Shown piece after piece: positions 1-8,857 of a DNA stretch of 64,000 nt. This stretch comes from Microcella alkaliphila. Lineage in GTDB: Bacteria > Actinomycetota > Actinomycetes > Actinomycetales > Microbacteriaceae. Position 1 is the stretch's first letter. Every line of letters begins with the position of its first letter. Both the position numbers and the translations under genes were made by a program. Location of the stretch: positions 1,798,001-1,862,000 of the forward strand of contig NZ_AP017315.1 in NCBI RefSeq assembly GCF_002355395.1, given 5' to 3'. Under the pieces are notes generated by a model, which worked only from the letters and a program-made list of their open reading frames with translations, did no database searches and was not told the DNA's origin.

Positions 1-279
1 GCCGGTCGAGGCGGTACGCCCCTCGGCCTCACCCTTCGCCGGCGGGTACATGCCCGCCATCGAGATGTAACCGCCGAGCGGGATCCACTTGAAGCCGTAC
101 TCGGTCTCGCCACGCCGCGTCGACCAGATCGTCTTACCGAAGCCGATCATGAACTGCCCGACGCGCACGCCAAACGCCTTGGCGGGCACAAAGTGGCCCA
201 GCTCGTGCAGCGCAATCGAGACCACCAGCCCGACAACGACGACGAGGATGCCGACGATGTACAGCAGGACGGATTCCAC
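1..279 (-). CDS. rseP: Site-2 zinc metalloprotease (RseP/M50 family), N-terminal part
   Basis: The gene runs off the left edge of the window, so only about 93 N-terminal residues are visible. They start with a membrane helix that ends in the zinc-binding motif HELGH (HExxH) and continue with AKAFGVRVGQF and a GGYI segment, the usual order in RseP/MraW-neighbourhood M50 intramembrane proteases, which cleave anti-sigma factors or signal-peptide remnants. Its position beyond dxr agrees with the common dxr-rseP pairing. I chose the GTG at 279 because a TACTCT -10 hexamer lies six bases upstream; a GTG two codons earlier (285) is also possible. The rest of the protein, including the PDZ domain and the second metal ligand motif, is outside the window. 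Confidence 0.88.
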   Translation of the reverse strand, partial: MESVLLYIVGILVVVVGLVVSIALHELGHFVPAKAFGVRVGQFMIGFGKTIWSTRRGETEYGFKWIPLGGYISMAGMYPPAKGEAEGRTASTG

Positions 280-285
280 GGGCAC

Positions 286-291
286 AGAGTA
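286..291 (-). promoter_or_regulatory. Predicted -10 element of rseP (leaderless start)
   Basis: On the minus strand TACTCT (TANNNT) ends six bases before the GTG at 279, and no ribosome binding site lies between. This spacing puts the transcription start at or next to the start codon. No convincing -35 is visible. Confidence 0.4.
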
Positions 292-299
292 ACCGGGTC

Positions 300-305
300 T
301 AGCAT
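300..305 (+). promoter_or_regulatory. Possible -10 element for the kinase gene at 314
   Basis: TAGCAT lies eight bases before the ATG at 314 and no Shine-Dalgarno sequence is visible. The element sits back-to-back with the rseP -10, so the roughly 34-bp gap between the two start codons would hold two overlapping divergent promoters. Confidence 0.3.
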
Positions 306-313
306 TGCGTCTC

Positions 314-1612
314 ATGACCGCCACGTCCGCAGGGACCAGCGGCCTCGACCTCGCGCCGGGCCGAACCGTCGGCGACCGCTATCGCGTCGACCGACTCATC
401 GGCCGCGGCGGCATGTCGAGCGTCTTTGCCGCCACCGATACTCAGCTCGGGCGCGAGGTCGCGCTCAAGGTGTTCCGCGCGGAGCTGGCCGCGGGCGACG
501 GGATGCGCCGGCACCGCGACGAGGTCGACCTCCTGGCGAGCCTCAACCACCCCGCTCTCGTCACGCTGTTTGACGCCGTCGACGGGGTGCCGACCCCCGG
601 AGGCGCAGCCCTCGTGCTCGAGCTCGTCGACGGCGACGACCTGGGGCGCATGATCTCCCGCGGCCGCCTGCCCCACGATCAGGTGGCCGTCATCGGAGCC
701 ACGATCGCGGAGGCGCTCGCGCACATCCACGACCGCGGCATCATCCACCGCGACGTCAAGCCCGGCAACATCCTCGTCCCGGCGACCGCGGAGGGAGAAA
801 CCTCCCCCCGCGCGAAGCTCGTTGACTTCGGCATCGCGCGCCTCGTGGACGCTGACGGGCAGACCGGAACGGGCGCGGTGCTCGGCACCGTGCACTACTT
901 GAGCCCCGAACAGGCCCTCGGTTCCGCCGTCGGTCCGCCGAGCGACATCTACTCGCTCGCTCTCGTGGTGCTCGAAGCGCTCACGGGGCGCCGCGCGTTC
1001 GATGGCGCCGGTGTGGAAGCCGCCGCAGCGCGCGTGACGCGCGACCCCGCCATCCCCCACGACATGCACGTCGGGTGGGGCTCGTTGCTCGGCCGCATGA
1101 CGGCGCGCGACCCCGACGATCGACCCACGGCGCTCGAGGTCGCCGACGAGCTGAGGAGTCTCGCCGACGCCCCAGCGCTACCCGAGATCGACGATGACGG
1201 AGCGGCAACCGTCGCCACCCCAGCATCGGCACCCGCCAGCACCGCGGAGGTCGCCATCGACGATGAGGCGACGGGCGCGATGCCCGAGCCAACCCGCATC
1301 CTGCCGCCGGTCGAGCAGCGGACGACCGAGGTGATCGGCGGGGTGGGCCGCCCAGAGCCCGTGGCACGCGCCGTCGACGCGAGCCGACCGCACACGTCAC
1401 GTCGGCGCTTCGGCCTTGGTCAGCCGCTGCCCCGCGTCGCCCTCGGTGCCGCCGCGGCGATCGCAGTCGTCTCCCTCGGGGTCGCCGGCGTGGCCCTCGC
1501 GACCTCACTCACGGCGGGAAACCCGTCGGCCGAGCCGGCCGTCGAGTATCCGGCTGTGCCCGGCGAACTCGGCGAGAACCTCGAACGACTGCAGCGGAGC
1601 GTGACCCCGTGA
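314..1612 (+). CDS. Membrane Ser/Thr protein kinase (PknB-type), short ectodomain
   Basis: A Hanks-type kinase domain fills about residues 20-285: glycine loop IGRGGMSS, ATP-binding Lys in VALKVF, catalytic HRDVKPGN, DFG and SPEQ in the activation segment are all present, so it should be active. An acidic, Ala/Pro-rich juxtamembrane linker follows, then one membrane helix at about 375-397 and only about 35 residues outside the cell, with no PASTA repeats. The ectodomain is therefore too small to be a classic muropeptide sensor. The next gene, a lipoprotein, overlaps the stop codon (GTGA), suggesting that the lipoprotein supplies the extracellular sensing part. A TTG codon at 305 is an alternative start. 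The target is unknown. Confidence 0.9.
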   Translation: MTATSAGTSGLDLAPGRTVGDRYRVDRLIGRGGMSSVFAATDTQLGREVALKVFRAELAAGDGMRRHRDEVDLLASLNHPALVTLFDAVDGVPTPGGAALVLELVDGDDLGRMISRGRLPHDQVAVIGATIAEALAHIHDRGIIHRDVKPGNILVPATAEGETSPRAKLVDFGIARLVDADGQTGTGAVLGTVHYLSPEQALGSAVGPPSDIYSLALVVLEALTGRRAFDGAGVEAAAARVTRDPAIPHDMHVGWGSLLGRMTARDPDDRPTALEVADELRSLADAPALPEIDDDGAATVATPASAPASTAEVAIDDEATGAMPEPTRILPPVEQRTTEVIGGVGRPEPVARAVDASRPHTSRRRFGLGQPLPRVALGAAAAIAVVSLGVAGVALATSLTAGNPSAEPAVEYPAVPGELGENLERLQRSVTP

Positions 1613-2097
1613 GGTTGACCGTGCGCATAGCGCGGGCGGTCGCGCTCGCCGTCGCCGCGGGGCTCGTCGTATCGGGCTGTGCGGGCGGCACGTCCTACGA
1701 CGACGACACTGCGCGTGATCTTCAACAACAAACCCTTGCAGTGACCACGGCCGCCGCCGACGGCGACTGGAATGCTGCGGCCATGCGGCTGATGGCCCTC
1801 GAGGCAGACGCGCGCGACGCTCACGCCCGCGGGCTCGTCTCGACGGAGCGCCTAGACAGCATCATCGCCGCCATCGCCCTTGTCGCGGCGAGCGTGGAGG
1901 CCGAACGCGTGGCGGCCGAGCAGGCCGAGGCTGAGCGCGCCGAACGCGAGGCGAGCGAGCAGGCCGAGCGCGAGCAGGCGGAGCGCGAGGCGTCCGAGGG
2001 CGGAGGCGGCTCCCCCCGCGGTCCGGGCAGCGACAACAGCGGCCCGGGGAACAACTCAGGAAACGGTCGCGGCGGCGGCCGGGGCAACCGCGACTAG
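1609..2097 (+). CDS. Small lipoprotein with a charged coiled-coil segment
   Basis: A 162-residue protein. The signal peptide ends in the lipobox VSGC (Cys at about 24), so it is expected to be lipid-anchored outside the membrane. A helical domain follows (about 30-95), then a strongly charged Ala/Glu/Arg-rich stretch (about 95-130) that should form a single helix or coiled coil, and a Gly/Asn/Arg-rich low-complexity tail. The GTG start overlaps the TGA of the kinase gene by four bases, so the two are translationally coupled and probably work together. The TAG stop lies in CTAG, shared with the opposing dxr stop. I do not recognise a named family. Confidence 0.72.
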   Translation: MRLTVRIARAVALAVAAGLVVSGCAGGTSYDDDTARDLQQQTLAVTTAAADGDWNAAAMRLMALEADARDAHARGLVSTERLDSIIAAIALVAASVEAERVAAEQAEAERAEREASEQAEREQAEREASEGGGGSPRGPGSDNSGPGNNSGNGRGGGRGNRD

Positions 2098-3173
2098 GCC
2101 GCGGCGATCACCGCGTCAGCCGCGCGGCGTGCCCAGGCCTCTGCCTCGAGCACACCCTCGAGCGTCATTGGGTTCGCCTCGTGCCGATCGACGACGTCGC
2201 GCACGGTGTCGAGGATCGCGAGGTAGCCGATTCGCCCGTCGTGGAAGGCGTGCACCGCCTGCTCGTTCGCCGCGTTGAACACGGCCGGGAAGGTCGCCCC
2301 CGCGGCCCCCACCTGCTTCGCCAGGTCGACCGCGGGAAACGCGTCAGCGTCGAGCGGCTCGAACGTCCACGTGCTCGCCGTTGTCCAGTCGAGCGGCGCC
2401 CCGACACCGGCCACACGGTGCGGCCAGTCGAGCCCGAGCGAGATCGGCAGGCGCATATCGGGCGGCGAGCACTGCGCGATCGTCGACCCGTCGACGAACT
2501 CGACCATGGAGTGCACGATCGACTGCGGGTGCACCGTGACGTCGATGCGGTCGTACGGCACCCCGAACAGCAGGTGCGCCTCGATGACTTCGAGACCCTT
2601 GTTCACGAGCGTCGAGGAGTTCGTCGTGATGACGCGGCCCATGTCCCACGTGGGGTGGGCGAGCGCCTCCGCCGGGGTGACCCCCTCGAGCGACGCGCGC
2701 GAGCGCCCGTGGAACGGACCTCCGCTGGCCGTCAACACCAGGCGCCGCACCTCGTGTTCAGCGCCGGCGAGCAGCGCCTGCGCGATGGCCGAGTGCTCGC
2801 TGTCGACGGGCACGATCTGACCGGGATGCGCGAGCTCCGTCACGAGGGAGCCCCCGACGATCAGGCTCTCCTTGTTCGCCAGAGCGAGCGTGCGGCCAGC
2901 GGTCAGCGCCGCGAGCGTCGGGGCGAGCCCCACCGAGCCGGTGATGCCGTTCAGCACGACGTCGCAGTCGACCGTCTCGACGAGTCGGGCCGCCTCCTCC
3001 GCGCCGAGCGCGACGTGCTCTACGCCGAAGCGACGAGCCTGCTCGTCCACCAGCTCGCGATTGCGGCCCGCGGCGAGCCCCACCACCCGGAAACGGTCAG
3101 GGTTCGCCTCCACCACCTCAAGGGCCTGCACCCCGATGGAACCCGTCGAGCCGAGAATGATCACGTCACGCAT
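2094..3173 (-). CDS. dxr: 1-deoxy-D-xylulose 5-phosphate reductoisomerase
   Basis: Second enzyme of the MEP isoprenoid pathway: it converts 1-deoxyxylulose 5-phosphate to 2-C-methylerythritol 4-phosphate with NADPH. The protein of about 359 residues begins [13 protein letters not shown], the NADPH-binding loop, and contains [10 protein letters not shown], the metal/substrate motif PVDSEHSA and LTASGGPF, as expected for an active enzyme. The ATG at 3173 has AGGA about nine bases upstream; an ATG three codons earlier (3182) is the alternative. Its stop codon overlaps that of the convergent lipoprotein gene. In many actinobacteria dxr directly precedes rseP; here the kinase/lipoprotein pair lies between them on the opposite strand. 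Confidence 0.95.
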   Translation of the reverse strand: MRDVIILGSTGSIGVQALEVVEANPDRFRVVGLAAGRNRELVDEQARRFGVEHVALGAEEAARLVETVDCDVVLNGITGSVGLAPTLAALTAGRTLALANKESLIVGGSLVTELAHPGQIVPVDSEHSAIAQALLAGAEHEVRRLVLTASGGPFHGRSRASLEGVTPAEALAHPTWDMGRVITTNSSTLVNKGLEVIEAHLLFGVPYDRIDVTVHPQSIVHSMVEFVDGSTIAQCSPPDMRLPISLGLDWPHRVAGVGAPLDWTTASTWTFEPLDADAFPAVDLAKQVGAAGATFPAVFNAANEQAVHAFHDGRIGYLAILDTVRDVVDRHEANPMTLEGVLEAEAWARRAADAVIAAA

Positions 3174-3228
3174 GGTGACCATCCTGCCCGACGGGGCGCG
3201 AGCATCCCGTGACCGCGCGCGTCGGCGA

Positions 3229-4215
3229 CTAGCCGGCGAACCCGAGAATGTCGACGACGAAGACGATCGTGTCGTCCGCCCCGATGGAACCGTCGGGGGT
3301 TCCGCCCTGCGGGCCGTAGCCGAGCTCGGGCGGGATGATCGCGACGATCTGCGAGCCCACGGTCGAGCCCACCAGGGCGTCACGGAAGCCCGGGATCACG
3401 CCTCCGGTCGGGAAGGAGGCGGGCTGCCCACGCTCCCAGCTCGAGTCGAAGACCTCGCCGGTGTTCCAGTTGATGCCCGTGTAGTGCACCGTCACGGTCG
3501 CGCCGTCGGGAACAACATCACCGTCGCCGAGGATCAGCGTCGCCTCCTCGTACCCGGCGGGGGGCTCGGCGTCGGGAATGGTGATCGTCGGCACGCCGCT
3601 CTCGGCGAGTTCCACGACGGGGAAGTCGGCGGGGGCCTCTTGCGGCTCGCCCTCAGCACGAACAAGGGGCTCGGGCGCGATGCGCACAATGTCGGCAATG
3701 AAGACCAGAGACTGCGAGGCCTCCAGCCCGAACTCGGGCGCGCCGGCCTCGCCGAAGGCGTCGACCGGGGGGATCACGCCGACGATGCGGCTGCCCTCGG
3801 TGGCACACGCGATCGTCTTCGACAGCCCGCTGAGCACGGGAGCGAGCGTGTCGACGCGCAGCTGAACCGACGTTCCCTGATCGTATGTCGACTCGATCTC
3901 CTCGGCGGTCGCGCCGTTGATGATCGAGTAGTTCAGGTCGACGATGTCCCCCTCGTCGATCTCGGCCCCGTCCCCCTCGGAGACGATGGTGCGCTCGGTC
4001 GTGTCGGGGCTCAGCGGCCCGTCGAACTCATAGACCGGCTTCTGCCCGTAGTCGCCGTCGATCGTGACCGCGTCGCTGGCGGCGCCGGCGACCGCGCAGG
4101 AACCGTCCGCGGTATCGCGCTCGCTGCTCGTCGACTCCCCCGACGGCGTGCACGCGGCGAGCCCGACGACGAGCCCGGCCGCGATGAGGCTGGAAAATAC
4201 GGTGGAATGGCGCAC
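3229..4215 (-). CDS. FKBP-type peptidyl-prolyl isomerase lipoprotein, two FKBP domains
   Basis: A 328-residue protein with a signal peptide ending in the lipobox LAAC (Cys 22), so it acts as an extracytoplasmic folding factor anchored to the membrane. Two FKBP-like domains follow. The first (about 75-195) is degenerate. The second (about 230-325) is canonical, with [28 protein letters not shown] and IIPPELGYG, so isomerase activity should reside there. The GTG start at 4215 has AAGGA a few bases upstream. It lies upstream of dxr on the same strand, 55 bp away. Such tandem-FKBP lipoproteins are known from Micrococcales; clients are unknown. Confidence 0.9.
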   Translation of the reverse strand: MRHSTVFSSLIAAGLVVGLAACTPSGESTSSERDTADGSCAVAGAASDAVTIDGDYGQKPVYEFDGPLSPDTTERTIVSEGDGAEIDEGDIVDLNYSIINGATAEEIESTYDQGTSVQLRVDTLAPVLSGLSKTIACATEGSRIVGVIPPVDAFGEAGAPEFGLEASQSLVFIADIVRIAPEPLVRAEGEPQEAPADFPVVELAESGVPTITIPDAEPPAGYEEATLILGDGDVVPDGATVTVHYTGINWNTGEVFDSSWERGQPASFPTGGVIPGFRDALVGSTVGSQIVAIIPPELGYGPQGGTPDGSIGADDTIVFVVDILGFAG

Positions 4216-4290
4216 AGGAGGTCCTTAGGCGTCGATGGAACGGAAGGGCCCAGTCTGCCACCTGTCGCGTTGGAATCGGCTCCACGCCCC

Positions 4291-4316
4291 ATCCCCCGTC
4301 AGCTGCGGCGGGGGAT
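4291..4316 (-). terminator. GC-rich hairpin after the OsmC gene
   Basis: The 8-bp arms ATCCCCCG (4291-4298) and CGGGGGAT (4309-4316) flank a 10-base loop, and the flanking GCCC/GGGC could lengthen the stem. It lies about 25 bp beyond the OsmC stop and upstream of the FKBP gene. There is no T-tract, as is common for actinobacterial terminators. Confidence 0.5.
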
Positions 4317-4340
4317 CGGGCCCGCATCCGCGCGCAGACG

Positions 4341-4814
4341 TCAGTCGCGGATGACCGTGCGCGCCTCGTGGCGAACGGGGAACGACACCGAGTTGGCGAT
4401 GAAGCACAGTTCGGCCGCCCGCTCGTGCAGGCGGTCAGCGAGCTCCGTGTCGCCGCCGGAGGCGAGGGTGACGACTGGCCGCAGGACCGCCTCTGTAAGC
4501 GCCCCTCCCCCGTCCGCGCGGGTCTCGAGCGTTCCAGACGCCGCATCGACGTAGTCGACGACGACGACGCCGGCGTCGGCGGCGACGTGCAGGTAGCTCA
4601 GCATGTGGCACTGTGCGAGGGCAGCGATGACCAACTCCTCGGGGTTCCACCTGTCGGCGTCGCCGTGAAACGTGCGGTCGGCTGAGCCATCGATGGCGTG
4701 CCGCTTGCCGTCCGCCCTGATGGCGTGGTCCCGCCCATATGCGCGGTACGAGGACGTGCCCTCGCCGCGATTGCCGCTCCAGGTGACGGTGACGGCGTAG
4801 CCGTGCTCGCGCAT
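4341..4814 (-). CDS. OsmC family peroxide-reducing protein
   Basis: A 157-residue protein of the OsmC/Ohr fold, which reduces organic hydroperoxides by a peroxidatic and a resolving cysteine. The first Cys lies in the segment ELVIAALAQCHMLSYLHVAA (about residue 68) and the second in RAAELCFIANSVSFPV (about 137), the usual spacing. The ATG at 4814 follows the purine-rich GGGAGAGG. The gene is divergent from asparaginase with a 49-bp gap and probably forms a single-gene unit ending at the hairpin near 4300. YhfA-like OsmC members of this size act in osmotic or oxidative stress; the exact substrate cannot be told. Confidence 0.88.
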   Translation of the reverse strand: MREHGYAVTVTWSGNRGEGTSSYRAYGRDHAIRADGKRHAIDGSADRTFHGDADRWNPEELVIAALAQCHMLSYLHVAADAGVVVVDYVDAASGTLETRADGGGALTEAVLRPVVTLASGGDTELADRLHERAAELCFIANSVSFPVRHEARTVIRD

Positions 4815-4847
4815 GTGCCTCTCCCTCTCGTCGCCGCATCGCGGCGC

Positions 4848-4853
4848 TACGCT
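4848..4853 (+). promoter_or_regulatory. Predicted -10 element for the asparaginase gene
   Basis: TACGCT (TANNNT) lies ten bases before the ATG at 4864, with no ribosome binding site. The transcript would have a leader of only a few bases. Confidence 0.35.
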
Positions 4854-4863
4854 CGATTCCACC

Positions 4864-5856
4864 ATGAACTCGACCCCGTCCGCCGCCCCCGCACCCTTGA
4901 GCGTCGACGGAAGCGTCGAACTCGCGCACCTCCACCGCTCGGGCCTCATCGAATCCCGCCACATCGGGGCTGCCGCGGTCGTCACGGCGGATGGCGAGCG
5001 GCTGCGCACGCTCGGCGACGTGGACGCGACCGTCTTCCCGCGCTCGACGCTGAAACCCCTGCAGGCGCTCGCCCTGATCGAATCGGGTGCGGAGTTCGCC
5101 GACGATGAGCTGGTGCTCGCGACGGCAAGCCACTGCGGTTCGCCCCGCCACCTGGCCGTCGTCGAGCGCATGCTCGCCGCCGACGGCCGTACTGCCGCCG
5201 AGCTGCAGTGCCCGGCCGACTGGCCGCTCGGCTCAGCCGAGCGGGCTGCGTACCGGGCGAATGGTGGCGAGCGCAGCCGGCTCGCCATGAACTGCTCGGG
5301 GAAGCATGCCGGGTTCCTGCGCGCCGGCGACGCCCTCGGAGACGGCGACCCGTCTCGCTATCTGGACCCCGAGCATCCCGTACAGCGCCGCATCGTCGAC
5401 AGCATCGAAGGGATGCTCGGTGAGCGCATCCGCACCACCGGCGTCGACGGGTGCGGGGCTCCGCTGCACGCCACGTCGCTCGCCGCACTGGCGCGGGCCA
5501 CGGCCCGCGTGGCCGCGGGGACCACGCCGGCAGCGCAGCGGCTCATGGCGGCCGTCACCGCCGAGCCGTGGGCGATCGACGGTGAGGGTCGTGCGAACAC
5601 CCGCGTCATCGAAACCATGGGCGCGATCGCGAAGATCGGCGCGGAGGGGCTCGTGGTGATCGGCCTCCCGAACGGCGTCGGCGTCGCGGTGAAGATCCTG
5701 GACGGGTCGATGCGTGCCACCACTCCGGTGGCGCTCGAGCTTCTTGCCGCGACAGGTCAGGTCGACGTCGACACCGTCGCGGCGCTTCGGGCCGAACTCG
5801 AGGAGCCCGTACGGGGCGGTGACGCCGTCGTCGGCGGGCTGCGCGTCACCGTGTAG
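4864..5856 (+). CDS. L-asparaginase II (pfam06089 type)
   Basis: A cytoplasmic protein of 330 residues matching the thermolabile/R. etli type asparaginase II family, which hydrolyses L-asparagine to aspartate and ammonia and is unrelated to the E. coli AnsB fold. Family hallmarks seen are FPRSTLKPLQALA near the N-terminus, ASHCGSPRHL, MNCSGKHAGFL, GVDGCGAP and IAKIGAEGL near the C-terminus. These contain the conserved Ser, Cys and Lys residues of the family. The ATG at 4864 was preferred over an upstream TTG/ATG extension because homology begins there and a -10 lies just upstream. The gene is convergent with potC, 24 bp apart. Confidence 0.9.
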   Translation: MNSTPSAAPAPLSVDGSVELAHLHRSGLIESRHIGAAAVVTADGERLRTLGDVDATVFPRSTLKPLQALALIESGAEFADDELVLATASHCGSPRHLAVVERMLAADGRTAAELQCPADWPLGSAERAAYRANGGERSRLAMNCSGKHAGFLRAGDALGDGDPSRYLDPEHPVQRRIVDSIEGMLGERIRTTGVDGCGAPLHATSLAALARATARVAAGTTPAAQRLMAAVTAEPWAIDGEGRANTRVIETMGAIAKIGAEGLVVIGLPNGVGVAVKILDGSMRATTPVALELLAATGQVDVDTVAALRAELEEPVRGGDAVVGGLRVTV

Positions 5857-5880
5857 CGCACACGCAACCCGCCGCGGCGA

Positions 5881-6675
5881 CTAGAGCTTCGCCAGTCGAC
5901 GGCGGCGCGCGGCCGCCGTGAACTGCGACACCAGCACGAGCAGGATCGCGAGGAGGAACACCGCCGACGCGATGACGTTCGCCTCCGGCGGGATACCGCG
6001 GGCGGCCGCCGTGTAGACGAAGCTCGGGAAGGTGACCTCGGCACCACGGTTGAAGTTCGTGATGATGAAGTCGTCGAAGCTCAGCGCGAACGACAGCAGC
6101 GCTGCGGCGATGATGCCCGGCAACAGGAGCGGGAAGGTGATGCGCCAGAACACCTGCTGCGGCGAGCCGTAGAGGTCACGCCCGGCTTCCTCCAGCGCAG
6201 GGTCGAGACTCGCGACGCGGGCCCGCACCGTCACGATGACGAAACTGATGCAGAACAGGGCGTGGGCGATGATCACCGTTCCGAGGCCCTTCGGCACGCC
6301 AGCCTGCAGGAACTGCGCGGCGAGGCCGGCACCGAGAACCACCTCGGGCGTCGTCAGCGGCAAGAAGATCAGCAGTGTCGTGGTGTTGCGGAACCGGAAG
6401 CGGTACCGCACGAGCGCGATCGCGATCATCGTTCCGAGCACCGTGGCGATGAAGGTCGCCACGACGGCGATCAGAATGGAGTTACCAAAGGCCCGGCACA
6501 CGTCTTGCGCAGCACACACGTTGAGCCAGTTGTCGAGCGTGAAGCCGCGCCAGATGATGTTCGTGCGCCGTGCGTCGTTGAACGAGAAGATGATCGTGTA
6601 GACGATCGGGATCATCAGGAAGACGAGCGCCATCCCCGAGTAGACCCAGATGGTGTACTTGCCGAAGCCTCTCAC
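5881..6675 (-). CDS. potC: Polyamine-type ABC transporter permease (PotC-like)
   Basis: A 264-residue membrane protein with six predicted helices and the EAA loop EEAGRDLYGSPQQVFWRITFP that contacts the ATPase. It resembles the PotC/PotI permease subunit of spermidine/putrescine importers. The GTG start overlaps the stop of the preceding permease gene by four bases, so the two permeases are translationally coupled. It is the last gene of the operon potD-potA-potB-potC. Substrate assignment rests on family resemblance and on putrescine-catabolism genes about 18 kb away; other cationic substrates are possible. Confidence 0.88.
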   Translation of the reverse strand: MRGFGKYTIWVYSGMALVFLMIPIVYTIIFSFNDARRTNIIWRGFTLDNWLNVCAAQDVCRAFGNSILIAVVATFIATVLGTMIAIALVRYRFRFRNTTTLLIFLPLTTPEVVLGAGLAAQFLQAGVPKGLGTVIIAHALFCISFVIVTVRARVASLDPALEEAGRDLYGSPQQVFWRITFPLLLPGIIAAALLSFALSFDDFIITNFNRGAEVTFPSFVYTAAARGIPPEANVIASAVFLLAILLVLVSQFTAAARRRRLAKL

Positions 6676-7586
6676 AGCAGGTCCTCCGTTCCGCTGCGCT
6701 TCACGTAGATGCCCACCAGCACGAGGATGACGGCCATCAGCACAATGGACAGCGCAGCCGCCGCGGGATAGTTCTGCAGCACGAGGAAGTTCGCCTCGAT
6801 CACCGTTCCGATCATCGCCGTCTCGGTCGAGCCGAGGAAGTCGCGGGACGCGTTGATGTAGTCACCCGATGCCGGGATGAACGTCAACAGCGTTCCCGAG
6901 ATCACGCCGGGCGCCGCCAACGGCAACGTCACCGTGCGGAACGTCGTGGCGGGGCTCGCGTACAGGTCGCCGCCCGCCTCCACGAGTCGGAGGTCGAGCC
7001 GTTCGAGGGTCGCGTAGATCGGGAGCGTCATGAACGGGATGAAGTTGTAGGTGAGGCCGAAGACCACCGAGAACGCGGTTCCCGTGACCGACTGGCCGGG
7101 CCCGAGGATCCCGATCATCGAAAAGAACCCGGCGACGGGCCCCTCGATCGCGAAGATCTGCTTCCACGCCAGGGTGCGCAGCAGGAACGAGATGAAGAAC
7201 GGGGCGATGACGAGAACCAGACACAGCGCCTGCAGCAGCGGGAAGCGCCGCAGGGTGATGCCGATGAAGTACGCCAGCGGGAAACCGATCAACAGCGCGA
7301 AGAGACTGGCGAGCGCGGCATAGCCGAAGGAGCGCAGGGTCTGCGTGCCGTAGGTCTCCAGCACGAAGACGTAGTTCTCCCAGCGCAACGCCTGGCGGTA
7401 CTCACCAAAGAAGCCGCCGGGAACGGGCTCTTGGAGGCTCGTCAGTAGGAGCGAGAGCAGGGGCGTGACGAAGAACAGAACGAGGAAGATGACACCCGGC
7501 AAGAGCAAGAGCAGGGCGACCGGCGATCGCTTCTGGATCGACGCATCGGCCTTCTGCTCCGTCGGGGTGAACGCGGAGAAGGCCAT
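6672..7586 (-). CDS. potB: Polyamine-type ABC transporter permease (PotB-like)
   Basis: A 304-residue permease with six membrane helices and the EAA loop (VEAGGDLYASPATTFRTVTLP). The N-terminal cytoplasmic segment before the first helix (about 25 residues) is typical of PotB/PotH. The ATG start at 7586 lies three bases after the potA stop. It should form the heteromeric channel with the downstream PotC-like protein, energised by the PotA-like ATPase. Confidence 0.88.
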   Translation of the reverse strand: MAFSAFTPTEQKADASIQKRSPVALLLLLPGVIFLVLFFVTPLLSLLLTSLQEPVPGGFFGEYRQALRWENYVFVLETYGTQTLRSFGYAALASLFALLIGFPLAYFIGITLRRFPLLQALCLVLVIAPFFISFLLRTLAWKQIFAIEGPVAGFFSMIGILGPGQSVTGTAFSVVFGLTYNFIPFMTLPIYATLERLDLRLVEAGGDLYASPATTFRTVTLPLAAPGVISGTLLTFIPASGDYINASRDFLGSTETAMIGTVIEANFLVLQNYPAAAALSIVLMAVILVLVGIYVKRSGTEDLL

Positions 7587-7589
7587 GGG

Positions 7590-8813
7590 CTAGCCCTCCT
7601 CGAGTTCCGCCTTGAGCTGCGCGCGCTTGCGCGTCGCAATGGACGTCGTGGGCGTGTCGTCGACGAAGCGCGGGACGTCGTGTTCGACGTCGCCTTCGTC
7701 GGCGAGGCCGAACGAGTGCTCGACGCTCCAGGTGAGCCAGACCTCATCGCCGTCGTGGTGCATGCGCGCGATGCTCGTGTTCTGCTCGAACACGGAGATC
7801 GGTCCGTGACCGGCGATCGTCACCTCGTACTGGGTGCTTACGCCACTGAACGACACGTCGCTGATGCGTCCGGGGCCCACCACGTTGACGCCGGCAGCTT
7901 CGGCAGGCTTCGTGCTGGTCAGCGATACCTTCTCGGGACGGACGCCCACTGTGACGAGGCCGGACTGGCGTTCCGCCCGAGGCTTTGGCACCGTGATGCG
8001 CGCTCCCGCCGAGTCGACGGTGATGCTGTCGGCGTTCGACGACACCACCTGACCCGTGAAGAGGTTCGACTGGCCGAGGAAGGTGGCGACGAACGCGGTC
8101 CGCGGCAGCTCGTACAGCTCCTGGGGAGCACCCATTTGCTCGATCTGGCCCTTGTTCATGACCGCGACCGTGTCGGCCATGGTCATGGCCTCCTCCTGGT
8201 CGTGGGTCACGTGCAGGAAGGTCAGACCGACCTCCGACTGGATGTCCTTCAGCTCGATCTGCATTTGACGCCGCAGCTTCAGGTCGAGCGCACCGAGAGG
8301 CTCGTCGAGCAGCAGCAGCGCCGGTCGGTTGACGACCGCGCGTGCCAACGCGACGCGCTGCTGCTGCCCTCCGGACAACTGCGAGGGTCGGCGCGCCGAG
8401 ACGTGGTCGAGTTCGACCAGCTGCAGGGCCTCGTGCGCGAGCCTCGTGGCGTCTTTCACCCCGCGACGCTTCAAGCCGAACGCGACGTTCTCGAGGATCG
8501 TCATGTGCGGGAAGAGGGCGTAGCTCTGGAACACCGTGTTGACCGGACGCTGGAACGCCTTCGTCTGCGTGACGTCCTTGCCGCCGATGAGGATGCGGCC
8601 GGCGGTCGGCTCCTCGAGGCCCGCGATGAGCCGGAGCGTCGTCGTCTTGCCGCAGCCCGACGGGCCGAGCAGGGCGAAGAACGATCCAGCAGGAATCGTG
8701 AGATCGAGGTCGTCGATTGCCGTGAATCCGGGGAATCGCTTGGAGATGCCGACCAGTTCGAGGTCGGCACCTGCCTCAGCGAAATCCCCACGCGAAACAG
8801 CACTGTTTGTCAC
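7590..8813 (-). CDS. potA: Polyamine-type ABC transporter ATPase (PotA-like)
   Basis: A 407-residue ATPase. Walker A GPSGCGKTT, Q-loop (TVFQSYALFPHM), signature LSGGQQQR, Walker B LLLLDEPLGALD and the switch His in HVTHDQEEA are intact. A TOBE domain occupies the C-terminal third, as in PotA/FbpC-type importers, followed by about 40 extra residues rich in Asp and Glu. The GTG start at 8813 has AAGGAG at good spacing. It follows the interrupted potD gene by 44 bp. The intact ATPase and permeases suggest the importer is or recently was functional. Confidence 0.92.
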   Translation of the reverse strand: MTNSAVSRGDFAEAGADLELVGISKRFPGFTAIDDLDLTIPAGSFFALLGPSGCGKTTTLRLIAGLEEPTAGRILIGGKDVTQTKAFQRPVNTVFQSYALFPHMTILENVAFGLKRRGVKDATRLAHEALQLVELDHVSARRPSQLSGGQQQRVALARAVVNRPALLLLDEPLGALDLKLRRQMQIELKDIQSEVGLTFLHVTHDQEEAMTMADTVAVMNKGQIEQMGAPQELYELPRTAFVATFLGQSNLFTGQVVSSNADSITVDSAGARITVPKPRAERQSGLVTVGVRPEKVSLTSTKPAEAAGVNVVGPGRISDVSFSGVSTQYEVTIAGHGPISVFEQNTSIARMHHDGDEVWLTWSVEHSFGLADEGDVEHDVPRFVDDTPTTSIATRKRAQLKAELEEG

Positions 8814-8857
8814 CGCGGTGTGCTCCTTGGGGTGGTAGATCGGGTGGTGCTACGCGG

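Noticed and set aside
2181..3212. Long plus-strand open frame (343 codons) opposite dxr
   Set aside because: It is the mirror of dxr codon structure: Arg/Asp/His-rich composition, no recognisable domain and no ribosome binding site, while dxr is certain on the other strand.
5869..5880. CGCCGCGGCG palindrome between asparaginase and potC as terminator
   Set aside because: The palindrome has no loop and is only 10 bp; such GC palindromes are frequent by chance in this DNA.
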